From NCBI GenBank assembly GCA_002084765.1, contig NBMB01000065.1:1-24590 (forward strand): DNA of 24,590 nt, in the 5' to 3' direction. This document shows, one piece after another, positions 1-8,802 of the stretch. This DNA comes from Candidatus Cloacimonetes bacterium 4572_55 (GTDB lineage: Bacteria > 4572-55). Both the position numbers and the translations under genes were made by a program. The notes beneath the pieces are model-generated. The model made no database searches. It was not told where the DNA came from and worked only from the letters and a program-made list of their open reading frames with translations. The number at the start of each line of letters is the position of its first letter. Position 1 is the stretch's first letter.

Positions 1-1
1 C

Positions 2-82
2 TTTAACTATATCAAAGACCGGATCAGTCAAAAATTCAATATGATGCCGTTACATAAAATAATCCAAATGAAAACTGCTTAA
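2..82 (+). CDS. Possible C-terminal tail of an upstream gene (partial)
   Basis: The frame beginning at base 2 stays open for 26 codons and ends in TAA at 80-82. The residues (Lys/Ile/Met-rich, ending MKTA) could be the end of a protein that starts left of the window. An open run of this length occurs by chance often enough that this is only a suggestion. No domain is recognisable. From 83 to the next gene I see no convincing promoter, hairpin or coding signal. Confidence 0.2.
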   Translation, partial: FNYIKDRISQKFNMMPLHKIIQMKTA

Positions 83-230
83 ACAGAGATTATTGAGTGG
101 ATACTGCCAAATTGACTGATCATATTTGGAATGTCAAAGAACTATTATTTATGGTGAGTGCCCCGCACCATTCCTCAAAAAATAATTTACAACACATAAA
201 AGGGTGAATAACATGTTGATATGGACAGAC

Positions 231-237
231 AGGAAGG
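231..237 (+). promoter_or_regulatory. Ribosome binding site that decides the transporter start
   Basis: AGGAAGG lies 7 nt before the ATG at 245. The in-frame ATG at 221 has no comparable purine-rich site in front of it, and starting there would add eight polar residues before the first membrane helix. This supports 245 as the true start. Confidence 0.6.
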
Positions 238-244
238 ACAATCA

Positions 245-1144
245 ATGGAATGGTACAGCTTTGCTCTTATATCCGCCCTTTTCTCCGCGACAGCCGCTAT
301 CTCCGAGAAAAAGGCATTGTTTAAAGAAGGCGCGCTTCCATTTTCAACGCTTTTATCAATATTCAACCTTTTTTTATCGATTCCTTTTTTTCTGCGGATC
401 GATTTTTCGACACTATCCGCGCTCCCGTTGGCAGTCCTGTTATTCAAGTCGATATTGGGCGCGCTGGCATTTCTCTGCGTGATGTCGGGCATAAAAAATC
501 TTGAGCTGAGCGGTGCTTTACCGCTTCTGGTATTAACACCCGGGATCGTTGCCTTTATCGCATTTATCCTGTTGAATGAAGCACTTTCTTTTTATGAAAT
601 ATCTGGAATGGCACTTCTCCTGACCGGCACATACATCCTGCAGATATCTACGATGGCCTCTTTGACAAAAAGACCGCAGAAAGGAATTTTTGAGCCATTC
701 AAGGTTTTTTATCGCTCCAAAGGACACCGTTATATTATCGGCGCGCTCCTACTCTTTACCGTCACTTCTATATTAGATAAGGCACTTCTCGGCCGCTTCA
801 AGACCTCGATCAATGTGATGATGGGATTTCAGCATCTTTTTCTGGCAATCGTTTTTTTTGCGTTTTTTTCCATCTCGACAAAGAGTCCAATAGCGATCCG
901 AAAGACGCTAAAACAATCGGGACGAATTATCTTCGTTATCGCTCTTTTGACGATTGTGTATCGCTATTCCCATTTTTTGGCAGTGAAAGCCGGACCCATA
1001 GCCCTGGTTCTTTCCATCAAGAGAACTTCGATATTTTTTGCGACGGTCATCGGTGGGAAAATTTTCCATGAGAGCTATTTAATGAGAAAAGCGATTTCCA
1101 CAGCAATGATGGTCGGCGGCGCGATTCTGATCATTTTATTCTGA
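245..1144 (+). CDS. EamA/DMT-family membrane transporter
   Basis: This is a predicted inner-membrane permease of the drug/metabolite transporter superfamily, of unknown substrate. From the ATG at 245 it is 299 residues, the usual DMT length. It shows about ten hydrophobic helices arranged as two halves of five, separated by a basic cytoplasmic stretch around residues 140-160 (TKRPQKG...YRSKGHR). The first half carries the typical late-helix pattern (LSGALPLLVLTPG, then LLNEALSFYE), and the second half mirrors it (AGPIALVLSIKRTS, then FHESYLMRK), as in EamA repeats. The gene converges on the PAP2 gene and their 3' ends overlap by 14 nt. Family assignment is firm; substrate (amino acid, nucleotide sugar, metabolite export) cannot be told from sequence. 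Confidence 0.85.
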   Translation: MEWYSFALISALFSATAAISEKKALFKEGALPFSTLLSIFNLFLSIPFFLRIDFSTLSALPLAVLLFKSILGALAFLCVMSGIKNLELSGALPLLVLTPGIVAFIAFILLNEALSFYEISGMALLLTGTYILQISTMASLTKRPQKGIFEPFKVFYRSKGHRYIIGALLLFTVTSILDKALLGRFKTSINVMMGFQHLFLAIVFFAFFSISTKSPIAIRKTLKQSGRIIFVIALLTIVYRYSHFLAVKAGPIALVLSIKRTSIFFATVIGGKIFHESYLMRKAISTAMMVGGAILIILF

Positions 1145-1709
1145 GGCGTTTCGCTTCTCTCCTTCTCTTGATCCACATCCGGATCCATTCGTAATAGGCG
1201 ATCAGGACAAAGCCGCCGCATCCGCCGCCGATCACAAATCCAGCCAGTACGTCGATCGGATAATGCACTCCAACATAGACGCGGGAAAATCCAATGAGTC
1301 CGGCAAACGCGGCAAATCCCAGCCAGTAGGGACGATAATGATAGATAAAAATCATTGCGGTCGCGGACATATTTACGGCATGGGAAGATGGAAATGAGAG
1401 ACTTTTGCTGCGGCGAATCAACAGATGGACATTCTCAAGATCGTTGCAAGGTCGCACACGTCCGATGATCGGCTTGATCACCGAAGAACTGAGCTGATCG
1501 CTGATCAAAATAGTCGGAATCAAAGCCAACAAGATCGTCCGTTCCCGGATTCCTCCTTTGATCGCCATCCACAAAACCAGCGGCGCAATAAGCAGCGTCC
1601 AATTATCCAGATCCGTGATAAAAGGCATTATCACATCAAACAATCGGTTTTGCAAGCCGTGATTGACATAAAAGAAAACAATCTGGTCTATAATCGCTAT
1701 CTGTTCCAT
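1131..1709 (-). CDS. PAP2-family membrane phosphatase
   Basis: This is a type-2 phosphatidic acid phosphatase-like integral membrane enzyme of 192 residues, probably removing phosphate from a lipid phosphate such as undecaprenyl diphosphate, phosphatidylglycerophosphate or phosphatidate at the periplasmic face. All three PAP2 signature motifs are visible: K79-x6-R86-P87, PSSH at 107-110 (catalytic His110) and SR142/143-x5-His149-x3-Asp153. Five or six hydrophobic helices surround them, with a strongly basic C-terminus (KRRREAKRLRIK). The start codon has only a weak purine-rich site in front. Substrate choice between UppP-type recycling and phospholipid metabolism is not decidable here. The 3' end overlaps the convergent transporter gene by 14 nt. 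Confidence 0.9.
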   Translation of the reverse strand: MEQIAIIDQIVFFYVNHGLQNRLFDVIMPFITDLDNWTLLIAPLVLWMAIKGGIRERTILLALIPTILISDQLSSSVIKPIIGRVRPCNDLENVHLLIRRSKSLSFPSSHAVNMSATAMIFIYHYRPYWLGFAAFAGLIGFSRVYVGVHYPIDVLAGFVIGGGCGGFVLIAYYEWIRMWIKRRREAKRLRIK

Positions 1710-1756
1710 CTTCTACTATCCCAAATCTCTGAAATCTGATTCATCCGCGGATCCCC

Positions 1757-4024
1757 CTATCGGAGTCGCACGATTTTCCGGCTTAATTCATGTTCCCCCG
1801 CGGTCATTCGGATAAAATAAACGCCGTTACCGACCCATTGTCCCGCCTGATTTTTACCATCCCAAATCAAATGATGATAACCGCCTGGTTGTTCTTTTTC
1901 CGTCAACAATTCTCGTATCGATTGCCCAGCACTATTATAGAGCGCGATCCGAACTGGACTCGGACTCGGAAGAACATATTCAATCCGAGTTTTTGTCGAG
2001 AAAGGGTTGGGATAGACGCGGACGTCGCAGTCAATTTTCTCCGACTGCTCGGCCTCGATATCCAGATATTCGACAGAAACCTGGATCGGTAGGCTCCACT
2101 GTCCCACCCGATCAAATTCGCTTGTGCCTCGCGCTCGATAGGCGTATGAGCCGATTTCCAAGGCAACGATCTCATAGCTCGGCTCCATAAGCGCGTCGTC
2201 TAAAATCTCCACCTGTTCATAATGCGCCACTGGATGGATATCGTCGATATATATGCCGCTTAGAGAGGTGTGCTCGTCGGTGAGATAGCGGAAACGGACG
2301 CGAATGGATTGCCCGACAAAGTCCTCCAGCGGAAAGCGAGCCTCTACCCAGCCGTCGGAGCTACCGGTGACGCCGTGTCCCAAATTGGATCCGTATGGAT
2401 TTTGTTCTGTGGTGATATTTCCGGCTATTGGCTCGTAGATCACGCCGTCTGTTGAGACCTCGATATACGCGTAATCGTAATCCTGCTCGATCTCGTACCA
2501 TGTCCAAAAAATCAGCTCTGTCTCTTCTGCCACAAAGAGAGAAAAATTATGGCGCAACGCGCGGTCGACTTGGTCGCCATATCCAGAATAGAAACTATAT
2601 TGCCCGCTGTAAGATCGGAAGCTGGTTCGATAAAATCCATCTCGTGTCCACTCGTCGATCTCGCCCTCGGCGTCTTCAGTAACAAGTGAAAACTCGCTCA
2701 TCTGTTGGAGTGCATACGTGGCGACGGAATAGGCGTCCGCTGGATCTTCGACGATCCAGTTTAAGGTAAATTGGTTTCCCGATTCATCGACCGGCTGCAT
2801 GCGGATCGACTGAGGGGGGCAGACTCTGTAAGGGTTGTCCGCGATCTCGGCAAGGATCAAGTTGGCTTGCAAATTTTCTTGGCAGAGCGGCTCAATCTCC
2901 GATTCCAGCGGATAGAAAAGATACTCGTCCGGTCCCACTTCCGGCGTAAAAGCGATGATCCCGAGTTCGCTATAGAGCCAGTCGCACGCCTCGCCAGTCA
3001 TCAGGTAATTCAAGACTTCCCAACCGTTTCCATATGCATATCCATTCTCCTCGACCATGACTTCCGCGACTGTTCGGAACAGACGATGCTGATCCGTATG
3101 GAGATTATTATATGACCAGGGATAGAGCAGATCGTTTCCAAACGAGTGATAGGAAAGCGCAACGCTGAAGTTATGCGCCTCGCAAAAATCCCGGACGATC
3201 TGAGTTTCTGGCTCGGAAAAGGCTTCGGGACCACAAAAAACATTTGACGAAGGATCATGGCTGCATCCGTAGCTTTCTCCCCAATGATATCCGTAATTTC
3301 GGTTCAAATCTACGCCGTCGTCAGTCTGATTGAACTGGCCGTCGCCGTTATTATCTCTGGTATTTTTTCTCCACCAGCCCCAGCTAGTTCCTTCGTGATG
3401 ATCCTCCACTACGGTGTGACCGTCCGGGTTGAGCATGGGGATAAACCACAACTGCCGCTCTTGGATCAGATCCGACACTTCCTCACTCGCGTCGTAGTTT
3501 TCTGTCAGATAGTCTAAGAAATAGAGCAGGATCTCGACAGTGATTAGCTCGCGGCTGTGATGCACACCCATATAAAGTGCTTCCGGCTCATCCTCTTCGA
3601 CAGTCGGATTATCCGAAACCTTCACGCCCCATATCTCCCGACCTTGCCAGCTCTGTCCCAACGTAGTCAGATGCACAATATCTGGATATTCCGCGGCTAA
3701 AGTCGTCAGATGGTCGGTCAATTCCTGATATGTGGTATAATCTCCCAGATCGTCCCGATCAGAAAAACGGGCGCGATAGAGTTCTCCTAAATCTGGCTCA
3801 ATTATCTCATAATCGATCCCGATCTCATCCAATTTCTCTCTCTGATACGGCTTGACAATCACCCAAATCTGACCCGATTCGGAATAGATCGCGTCCCATT
3901 CTCCAGTTTGTCGCTGAGATCGAGACAGAGCGGAAAATTCCCGAGCCGAAATCGAAATCACACTGTCAGCCCACGCGGGATAGACCTGAATCAGAATTAT
4001 GAAAAAAAGCAGACGTTTCCACAT
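1757..4024 (-). CDS. Secreted zinc carboxypeptidase (M14) with C-terminal sorting tail
   Basis: This is a 755-residue exported metallocarboxypeptidase. Residues 1-19 form a signal peptide (cleavage near AWA-DS), followed by a propeptide-like stretch to about 95. The M14 domain spans about 96-395: zinc ligands His156 and Glu159 (HSRE) and His293 (SYHS), substrate-binding NRNY at 241-244, the NPDGH turn at 199-203 and catalytic Glu362 (TPEVGP). A fibronectin-like linker follows from about 400, then a jelly-roll/MAM-like module of about 440-625 resembling those in immune-inhibitor-A-type proteases. The last ~90 residues (from VYPNPFS) are an Ig-like FlgD/T9SS type-A tail ending in the typical GVYFIRM and KIVRLR strands. 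It is expected to be secreted or surface-attached and to digest peptides for nutrition. AGGAG lies 7 nt upstream of the ATG. Confidence 0.93.
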   Translation of the reverse strand: MWKRLLFFIILIQVYPAWADSVISISAREFSALSRSQRQTGEWDAIYSESGQIWVIVKPYQREKLDEIGIDYEIIEPDLGELYRARFSDRDDLGDYTTYQELTDHLTTLAAEYPDIVHLTTLGQSWQGREIWGVKVSDNPTVEEDEPEALYMGVHHSRELITVEILLYFLDYLTENYDASEEVSDLIQERQLWFIPMLNPDGHTVVEDHHEGTSWGWWRKNTRDNNGDGQFNQTDDGVDLNRNYGYHWGESYGCSHDPSSNVFCGPEAFSEPETQIVRDFCEAHNFSVALSYHSFGNDLLYPWSYNNLHTDQHRLFRTVAEVMVEENGYAYGNGWEVLNYLMTGEACDWLYSELGIIAFTPEVGPDEYLFYPLESEIEPLCQENLQANLILAEIADNPYRVCPPQSIRMQPVDESGNQFTLNWIVEDPADAYSVATYALQQMSEFSLVTEDAEGEIDEWTRDGFYRTSFRSYSGQYSFYSGYGDQVDRALRHNFSLFVAEETELIFWTWYEIEQDYDYAYIEVSTDGVIYEPIAGNITTEQNPYGSNLGHGVTGSSDGWVEARFPLEDFVGQSIRVRFRYLTDEHTSLSGIYIDDIHPVAHYEQVEILDDALMEPSYEIVALEIGSYAYRARGTSEFDRVGQWSLPIQVSVEYLDIEAEQSEKIDCDVRVYPNPFSTKTRIEYVLPSPSPVRIALYNSAGQSIRELLTEKEQPGGYHHLIWDGKNQAGQWVGNGVYFIRMTAGEHELSRKIVRLR

Positions 4025-4062
4025 TTCTTTACTCCTATTTTACTTTCAAAAAATGTACGTTC

Positions 4063-4095
4063 AAAAAAACGCCCATAATCCGCAAGATGTGGGCG
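4063..4095 (-). terminator. Intrinsic terminator behind rsgA
   Basis: Read on the minus strand, CGCCCA (4095-4090) pairs with TGGGCG (4075-4070). An inner ATC/GAT pairing closes a small loop, and seven T follow immediately (4069-4063). It lies 29 nt past the rsgA stop, and separates rsgA from the carboxypeptidase gene, which probably has its own promoter. Confidence 0.75.
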
Positions 4096-4123
4096 AGGTT
4101 TATAATGTGTTGTAACGTGTTTA

Positions 4124-5059
4124 CTAATATAGCTTTTGCTTAGTTTTCATCTCTTCAAATATTTTTTGATAACTTTGATAGCGCGAGGGCAAAATGTCCC
4201 CGCGAAGAAGGGCGGACTTAACTGCGCACTCAGGCTCAGCCCCGTGCCTGCAATCATTGAATCGGCACTGCATGAGATAAGGTCGAAACTCGGGCAGCAG
4301 ATTATCGATCTCATCCGGATGAGCCGTGAGCAGTCCGAATTCTCGGAATCCGGGCGTATCCGCAGCATAACCGCTGATCGATAATGGAAGCAACTCGGTA
4401 CAGACCGTAGTATGTCGTCCCTTGCGCGATTTACGGCAGATATCCCCTACTCGCAGCCCCAGCCCTGGCTCAATTTTGTTGAGTAAAGAGCTTTTTCCCA
4501 CGCCGGATTGCCCAGTAAAAACCGTCAGTTTTTCCGCCAGATACGATTTAAACTGGTCGATTCCTTGACCCGTCACCGCGCTGGTGAGAAAAACTGAATA
4601 GCCCAACTCAGAGTAAAGCCGTTGCGCGGTCTGAACTTTTTTATCGTTTTTCAGATCGATTTTATTAATACAGATTGCGGCTCGCAGGTCTTGATACTCG
4701 GCGGCCATCAAGAATCTGTCAATCAAATTGAAGTTGAGCTTGGGCTGCTTTGTCGATGTGATCATCGCTACCTGATCCAGATTCGCCACAAGCACATGCT
4801 CGAGACGCTGATCCGGAGCCAGCCTGGAGAGTTTGCTGCGCCGCGGTAGAATCTTCTCGATCGCGCCTTCATCCCGCCACAAAGAAAATTCTACCAAATC
4901 CCCAACTGCAATCGGATTCGACTCGCCCTGTCTTTGAATCCGAAATTTCCCACGCAATCGACATGTGTACGTCTCATCGCCAACTTCAGTATTTTTTACA
5001 ATATTTTTTACAATATAGTGACTTCCATGTCCTCGAATAACTTGACCAATTTGCTTCAT
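4124..5059 (-). CDS. rsgA: Ribosome small-subunit-dependent GTPase RsgA
   Basis: This is a circularly permuted GTPase that checks late maturation of the 30S subunit. It is 311 residues, normal for the family. In order: an N-terminal OB-fold (about 1-75), then the permuted G domain with G4 NKID at 132-135, the P-loop GQSGVGKS at 183-190 and G3 DTPG at 234-237. The C-terminal zinc finger follows, with Cys265, Cys270, His272 and Cys278 and the characteristic HGAEPEC context. The start at 5059 is preceded by GGGAG at a rather short spacing. It lies 65 nt behind the barrel-TPR gene on the same strand, so cotranscription is possible. An intrinsic terminator follows. Confidence 0.97.
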   Translation of the reverse strand: MKQIGQVIRGHGSHYIVKNIVKNTEVGDETYTCRLRGKFRIQRQGESNPIAVGDLVEFSLWRDEGAIEKILPRRSKLSRLAPDQRLEHVLVANLDQVAMITSTKQPKLNFNLIDRFLMAAEYQDLRAAICINKIDLKNDKKVQTAQRLYSELGYSVFLTSAVTGQGIDQFKSYLAEKLTVFTGQSGVGKSSLLNKIEPGLGLRVGDICRKSRKGRHTTVCTELLPLSISGYAADTPGFREFGLLTAHPDEIDNLLPEFRPYLMQCRFNDCRHGAEPECAVKSALLRGDILPSRYQSYQKIFEEMKTKQKLY

Positions 5060-5124
5060 AGGCTCCCAAAGTTTATAGAGTAAACAGTAAGTGAATATAT
5101 TTCTTGATAGAATAAACAGGTCGA

Positions 5125-7443
5125 TTAATCCTCAAATTTTTTTTTCCGCAAGCGTTTTAAATTTTCCAACGCTGGGTGAACCGGCATATCCGGATTCAAC
5201 TCTTTTGCTTTATTATAGATAGATAGCGCCTTGTTCCACCGGTTTAATTGATGCAACATGAGCGAAATATTGAGCATTAAATCTGGATCGTCGGGGGCAA
5301 GTTCCAGAGCTCGGTTATAATAATGAAGTGCCTGCTCAAAATCTTCCGCCAACGCGTACACATTGCCTAAATTGTTGTGATAATTGACAGATTTTGGATT
5401 CTTGATAATCTCTTTCCGAAAAGTCGCAGCCGCCTGTTGATATAGCCCGACTCCGGCAAAGGTCATACCCAGCGCGCTGATCGGATCCGGATATTCTTCG
5501 GTTTTATTCCGCTGTTGGATAACCGCGATCAATTGCTCTTTCATAATTTGATAATCTCTCTCCAAAATCTCGGTGAGGGGATTTACTGTCAGCACATTGA
5601 TCGAATTTGGAAACCGAACCGGAGGGTACTTCTCCCAGGCCTCGCTGAGTGTGAATATCTGTAACTCAGAACGATTTCGCCATGCTTCATATTGCTGTTT
5701 ACCGATCAAATTAGCTTCCACCCATGCGCCGCCGATTGCGGTAGCCTCTACAGGATACCAGACCTCCTCTTCCCATTCAACGCCGTATAATGTCTCAATA
5801 TAATCGGATATATCCTGGTTATGAATCTTGAACATCATAAAAAGATGTCCCGGGAAATCGACAATCGCAATGCTCAAGCCGATATTCTCTAAACAAGACG
5901 CATAAAGCACGACCAGATCGTCGCAATCGCCGGTTCGTTTGGAGAGAGTCTCGGAGGGATCCTGCACCGTATCGATCTGATTGTCTCGGAGGATGGTTCC
6001 GAAAGGATGATTCGGATCCGATTTATAGCGCACCTGCAACTCTCCCAATTCGTCGAAAATTTGAACCGCGTAAACAAACGGGATCGGCAGAAAGGTGGGA
6101 ACGTCCTGTTCATAGTTCCTGAGTGTCTCTCTGACGAATTTATCCACAATCTCGGAACCTGGATAGATGAACGCGCCGATCTTTTTCGGATCTTCCCAAG
6201 TGATTGCATTTCGTTGATGGAGCAGGGTCTCGCCGTTTGTCGTGGTCACCCGTTCCTCTTGGCACAGACTATATGTGTGAATCGAGACGCTCACTGGCTG
6301 ATCTTCCAGGACGTTTAATATGTTATCCGATCCGAAAAAATAGAGAGGAATACTTCGAGTTTTGTTTGATTCAATATCATACCATTCATACGGATTCACG
6401 CTCTCAACGGTATAAGGCGGCAAGGAAAGAATCGCGCCGATCCGACAACTCTCCTGGCTGATATTCTTTACTTGAACATAGCCGATTGGATGAACAGAAT
6501 AATTTTTATAAAGGACCGGAAAAATATCCCCAATCTGGATGTTTTCGATCACAATAGGCGGAGTCCTTCTGGGGAGCAATAGAGAGATCGACAAATAGTG
6601 ATTGTCCGCAAGTAAGCTGTGATGTTGATACGCGTAATCTAAACAGATACGGTTGTAAGATACGCCGATTCCGCCGCTCAATTTATATTCGTTCTGTAGA
6701 TCAAAATCTTCCTCAAACCCGGCTCGAATCCATAACCAAGGGTGATAGCGGAACTCCAAACCGGTATGCGCGGAATCCTGCGTGAGCGAGAATAAAAATC
6801 GGGCTGGACCCACGAGATAGTTGAACCCGACGGCTTGACGAAAACCGAATAGCTTGTACGAGGTCTCGTCGTCCACGCGCATATAAGCGTCCCCTATGTC
6901 GCTCAACTTTGCCCCTAACCACAAATTTCGGAAGGGTTTGAATAATATGCCTGCGTTTAAACTGAGCCCGAATCCAGATATATCCGACGTCATTGCCGGA
7001 TCAAAACCAACGCGAATCGCACGCAATTGAAAGCCGATTTTTAATTTACTCCGGAAATTTTTGGCGATTCCCAGACTGAAATCATCCTCGCTATAATTAA
7101 AATAATCATCGGAGAGAGAAAGCCGCGCCCAACCGAATCCATAGTTCAAACCATGACGGTTAGAGGGCGCAATATAGCTCATATTTGAATAATGGATTCC
7201 ATCCCGAAATAATTCGACATAATCAGCTTGAAAGCGATGATAGCGATATCGTGCCATACCTGCTGGATTCCAACTGAGACCCGCCCAATCGTCAGGAGGA
7301 GCGATAAAAGCGCGTCCAAGAGAAATCGGTCTTGCGCCGAGGGGAATTCGTTCGTCGTCTGCGTGGCAGGGACTTTCCAATAAGTATAAAGTCGACAAAC
7401 AGATACCAAAAAATATCACAGATGAAAGCGACCGACGTATCAT
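5125..7443 (-). CDS. PorV/PorQ-like barrel fused to transglutaminase-like and TPR domains
   Basis: This is a 772-residue envelope protein of composite design. A signal peptide covers about 1-28. Residues ~32-292 resemble the PorV/PorQ (UPF0164) outer-membrane barrel family: the GARPISLGRAF...DDWAGLSWNPAGMA opening, then alternating amphipathic strands. A beta-rich linker (~298-420) leads to a transglutaminase-like domain (~425-620) whose putative triad is Cys507 (GDCDD), His533 (FPGHLF) and Glu566 (WYPVEAT), with Glu instead of the usual Asp. Three TPR units follow (~650-760; e.g. NLGNVYALAEDFEQALHYYNRALELAP), ending in a basic tail. GGAAGAG sits 5 nt before the ATG. Its function is not known; a periplasmic peptidase or crosslinking module tethered to a barrel is one reading. 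PorV itself takes part in type IX secretion, but this fusion need not. Confidence 0.8.
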   Translation of the reverse strand: MIRRSLSSVIFFGICLSTLYLLESPCHADDERIPLGARPISLGRAFIAPPDDWAGLSWNPAGMARYRYHRFQADYVELFRDGIHYSNMSYIAPSNRHGLNYGFGWARLSLSDDYFNYSEDDFSLGIAKNFRSKLKIGFQLRAIRVGFDPAMTSDISGFGLSLNAGILFKPFRNLWLGAKLSDIGDAYMRVDDETSYKLFGFRQAVGFNYLVGPARFLFSLTQDSAHTGLEFRYHPWLWIRAGFEEDFDLQNEYKLSGGIGVSYNRICLDYAYQHHSLLADNHYLSISLLLPRRTPPIVIENIQIGDIFPVLYKNYSVHPIGYVQVKNISQESCRIGAILSLPPYTVESVNPYEWYDIESNKTRSIPLYFFGSDNILNVLEDQPVSVSIHTYSLCQEERVTTTNGETLLHQRNAITWEDPKKIGAFIYPGSEIVDKFVRETLRNYEQDVPTFLPIPFVYAVQIFDELGELQVRYKSDPNHPFGTILRDNQIDTVQDPSETLSKRTGDCDDLVVLYASCLENIGLSIAIVDFPGHLFMMFKIHNQDISDYIETLYGVEWEEEVWYPVEATAIGGAWVEANLIGKQQYEAWRNRSELQIFTLSEAWEKYPPVRFPNSINVLTVNPLTEILERDYQIMKEQLIAVIQQRNKTEEYPDPISALGMTFAGVGLYQQAAATFRKEIIKNPKSVNYHNNLGNVYALAEDFEQALHYYNRALELAPDDPDLMLNISLMLHQLNRWNKALSIYNKAKELNPDMPVHPALENLKRLRKKKFED

Positions 7444-7846
7444 ATATCTCTTCCAAACGGCGAGTGTATGGTCGTGTTGATTCGGAAAATTTACGAACTA
7501 CGGCAGAAATTGGACGTAATGATTCAAAAATAGGATCGCCACAAAGATCAAAAACAAAAAAAGAATATTCCGAAATATACGAAACCATCCCATTTCCGGT
7601 CGAATAAGGCGTAACCGATGGCGCCGTTCTTTTATCATACTCATAATCATGCCTACTATTTATACCCAAGAAATCATACCCATAAAGCAACCCTTTCGAT
7701 TTAACTTGACAACTCATGTCGGTAATATTAAGTTAAAATGCTTCTGTAAGCAATACTTTATTTATCGATTCGTGGATCCCTTCCCTTTTTTAGAGACGCT
7801 GTCTTTTAAATTGACTGACGAGAGACACCGTGGCGGAAATTAAAAA
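7444..7846. other. Divergent intergenic region, no gene recognised
   Basis: These 403 nt separate the leftward barrel-TPR gene from the rightward permease gene and should hold both promoters. Short open frames exist on both strands, but none has protein-like composition. A TTGACA hexamer at 7706-7711 is a possible -35 for the permease gene, but the best element at 17-nt spacing (TAAGTT) is a poor -10, and TAAAAT at 7734-7739 is too far away. A minus-strand promoter was not recognisable. I see no strong hairpin or repeat. Confidence 0.5.
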
Positions 7847-8740
7847 ATGTCCAAATCTCAGTTAAGTGCCTATTTTTTCATCGCCCCGTTTATGATTATA
7901 TTTGTCATATTCATGGGCTACCCCGTTTTTTATTCCTTTTACCTCAGCTTTCATCAAGTCGTCGATTATTACGATATGTTCGGTGGAATGAAATTTGTCG
8001 GGTTTGCGCACTATATCAAGCTGATGGGCGACTCCCAATTTTGGTGGTCTATTCTGATGACTTTATATTACGCTGCGCTTTTCATTCCGTTAAATATTGC
8101 GGCTTCCTTTTTCCTCGCTGTGTTACTGCATAACAAACTGAGAGGCAGCCGTTTTTTCCGCACGGCATACTTTATGCCAAATGTCTTGGATACACTCGTA
8201 GTCGGCGTGATTTGGATATTTATCTACCTGCCGAACGGACCATTAGACCATATCTTATCCGCGATAGGCATTACCAATTTTTCCAGTACCGGATTTCTGG
8301 GTAATCCTCTATCCGCAATGCCTGCGGTGGTTTTTGCAATGGTTTTAAAAAGCGCGGGATTCGGCATGATTTTATTCCTCGCGGCTATCCAGAATATTCC
8401 CAAATCAGTCTATGAAGCCGCGGATATTGACGGCGCGAGTCCATGGCAAAAAGTCGTCCAGATCACATTTCCGTTGGTTAAGCCGATCGTCCTGTTCCTT
8501 TCGGTTATAGGTGCCATCACTGCCCTGAACGCATTTGCGGAGATATACGCCATGACGTCCGGAGGACCCTATCAAAGCGTCGGGAGCCAAGCACTCGGCG
8601 TCACAAATCTGTCGGGTTATTATCTTTATCGCACTTTTGAGAGTGCCAGATACGGATACGCCGCGGCAATATCTTATGTTTTGTTAATCATCACCCTGGT
8701 CATCTCGACGATTAATATGAAATTTTTAAGTGAAAAATAG
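7847..8740 (+). CDS. ABC sugar transporter permease (MalF/LacF/UgpA type), lone
   Basis: This is a 297-residue inner-membrane permease of the carbohydrate-uptake ABC family. Six hydrophobic helices are visible, the first at about 8-32. The cytoplasmic EAA loop that docks on the ATPase is intact at 190-212: EAADIDGA, then FPLVKP. MTSGGP at 236-241 matches the LTGGGP signature of MalF-type subunits. The length equals that of a complete subunit. What is odd is the setting: the usual MalG-type second permease, solute-binding protein and ATPase are absent on both sides. The subunit must work with partners encoded elsewhere or be a relict. A GGCGGA site lies about 10 nt upstream of the ATG, which is a weak ribosome binding site. 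Substrate is unknown. Confidence 0.9.
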   Translation: MSKSQLSAYFFIAPFMIIFVIFMGYPVFYSFYLSFHQVVDYYDMFGGMKFVGFAHYIKLMGDSQFWWSILMTLYYAALFIPLNIAASFFLAVLLHNKLRGSRFFRTAYFMPNVLDTLVVGVIWIFIYLPNGPLDHILSAIGITNFSSTGFLGNPLSAMPAVVFAMVLKSAGFGMILFLAAIQNIPKSVYEAADIDGASPWQKVVQITFPLVKPIVLFLSVIGAITALNAFAEIYAMTSGGPYQSVGSQALGVTNLSGYYLYRTFESARYGYAAAISYVLLIITLVISTINMKFLSEK

Positions 8741-8802
8741 TGCCTTAATGCCAAAGTTGAATACGTCGTTAATTAATGTTTTACCATACTTCGGATTAAT
8801 CA

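Noticed and set aside
1131-1144. 14-nt overlap of the transporter and PAP2 gene ends as a sign of a wrong call
   Set aside because: Both proteins are full length with intact family features, and short convergent overlaps are common in bacteria.
4030-4062. Minus-strand TTGAAC-16-TAAAAT before the carboxypeptidase gene
   Set aside because: Transcription would begin inside the AGGAG ribosome site, leaving a leader of only about 8 nt.
5071-5085. GTTTA/TAAAC inverted repeat between rsgA and the barrel-TPR gene
   Set aside because: A five-base AT-rich stem without a T tract is not a convincing terminator or operator.
7292-7717. 141-codon minus-strand open frame overlapping the start of the barrel-TPR gene
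   Set aside because: Low-complexity, arginine- and serine-rich composition with no domain. It overlaps the well-supported start of the 772-residue protein in another frame.
7706-7739. TTGACA plus an AT-rich stretch as a permease promoter
   Set aside because: At 17-nt spacing the -10 would be TAAGTT (three of six consensus bases). The better TAAAAT is 22 nt away.
7649-7865. Short frames just before the permease, including a 12-codon GTG frame at 7830-7865 reading MAEIK like the N-terminus of sugar ABC ATPases
   Set aside because: Too short, no continuation of ATPase sequence in any frame, and the resemblance is only five residues.
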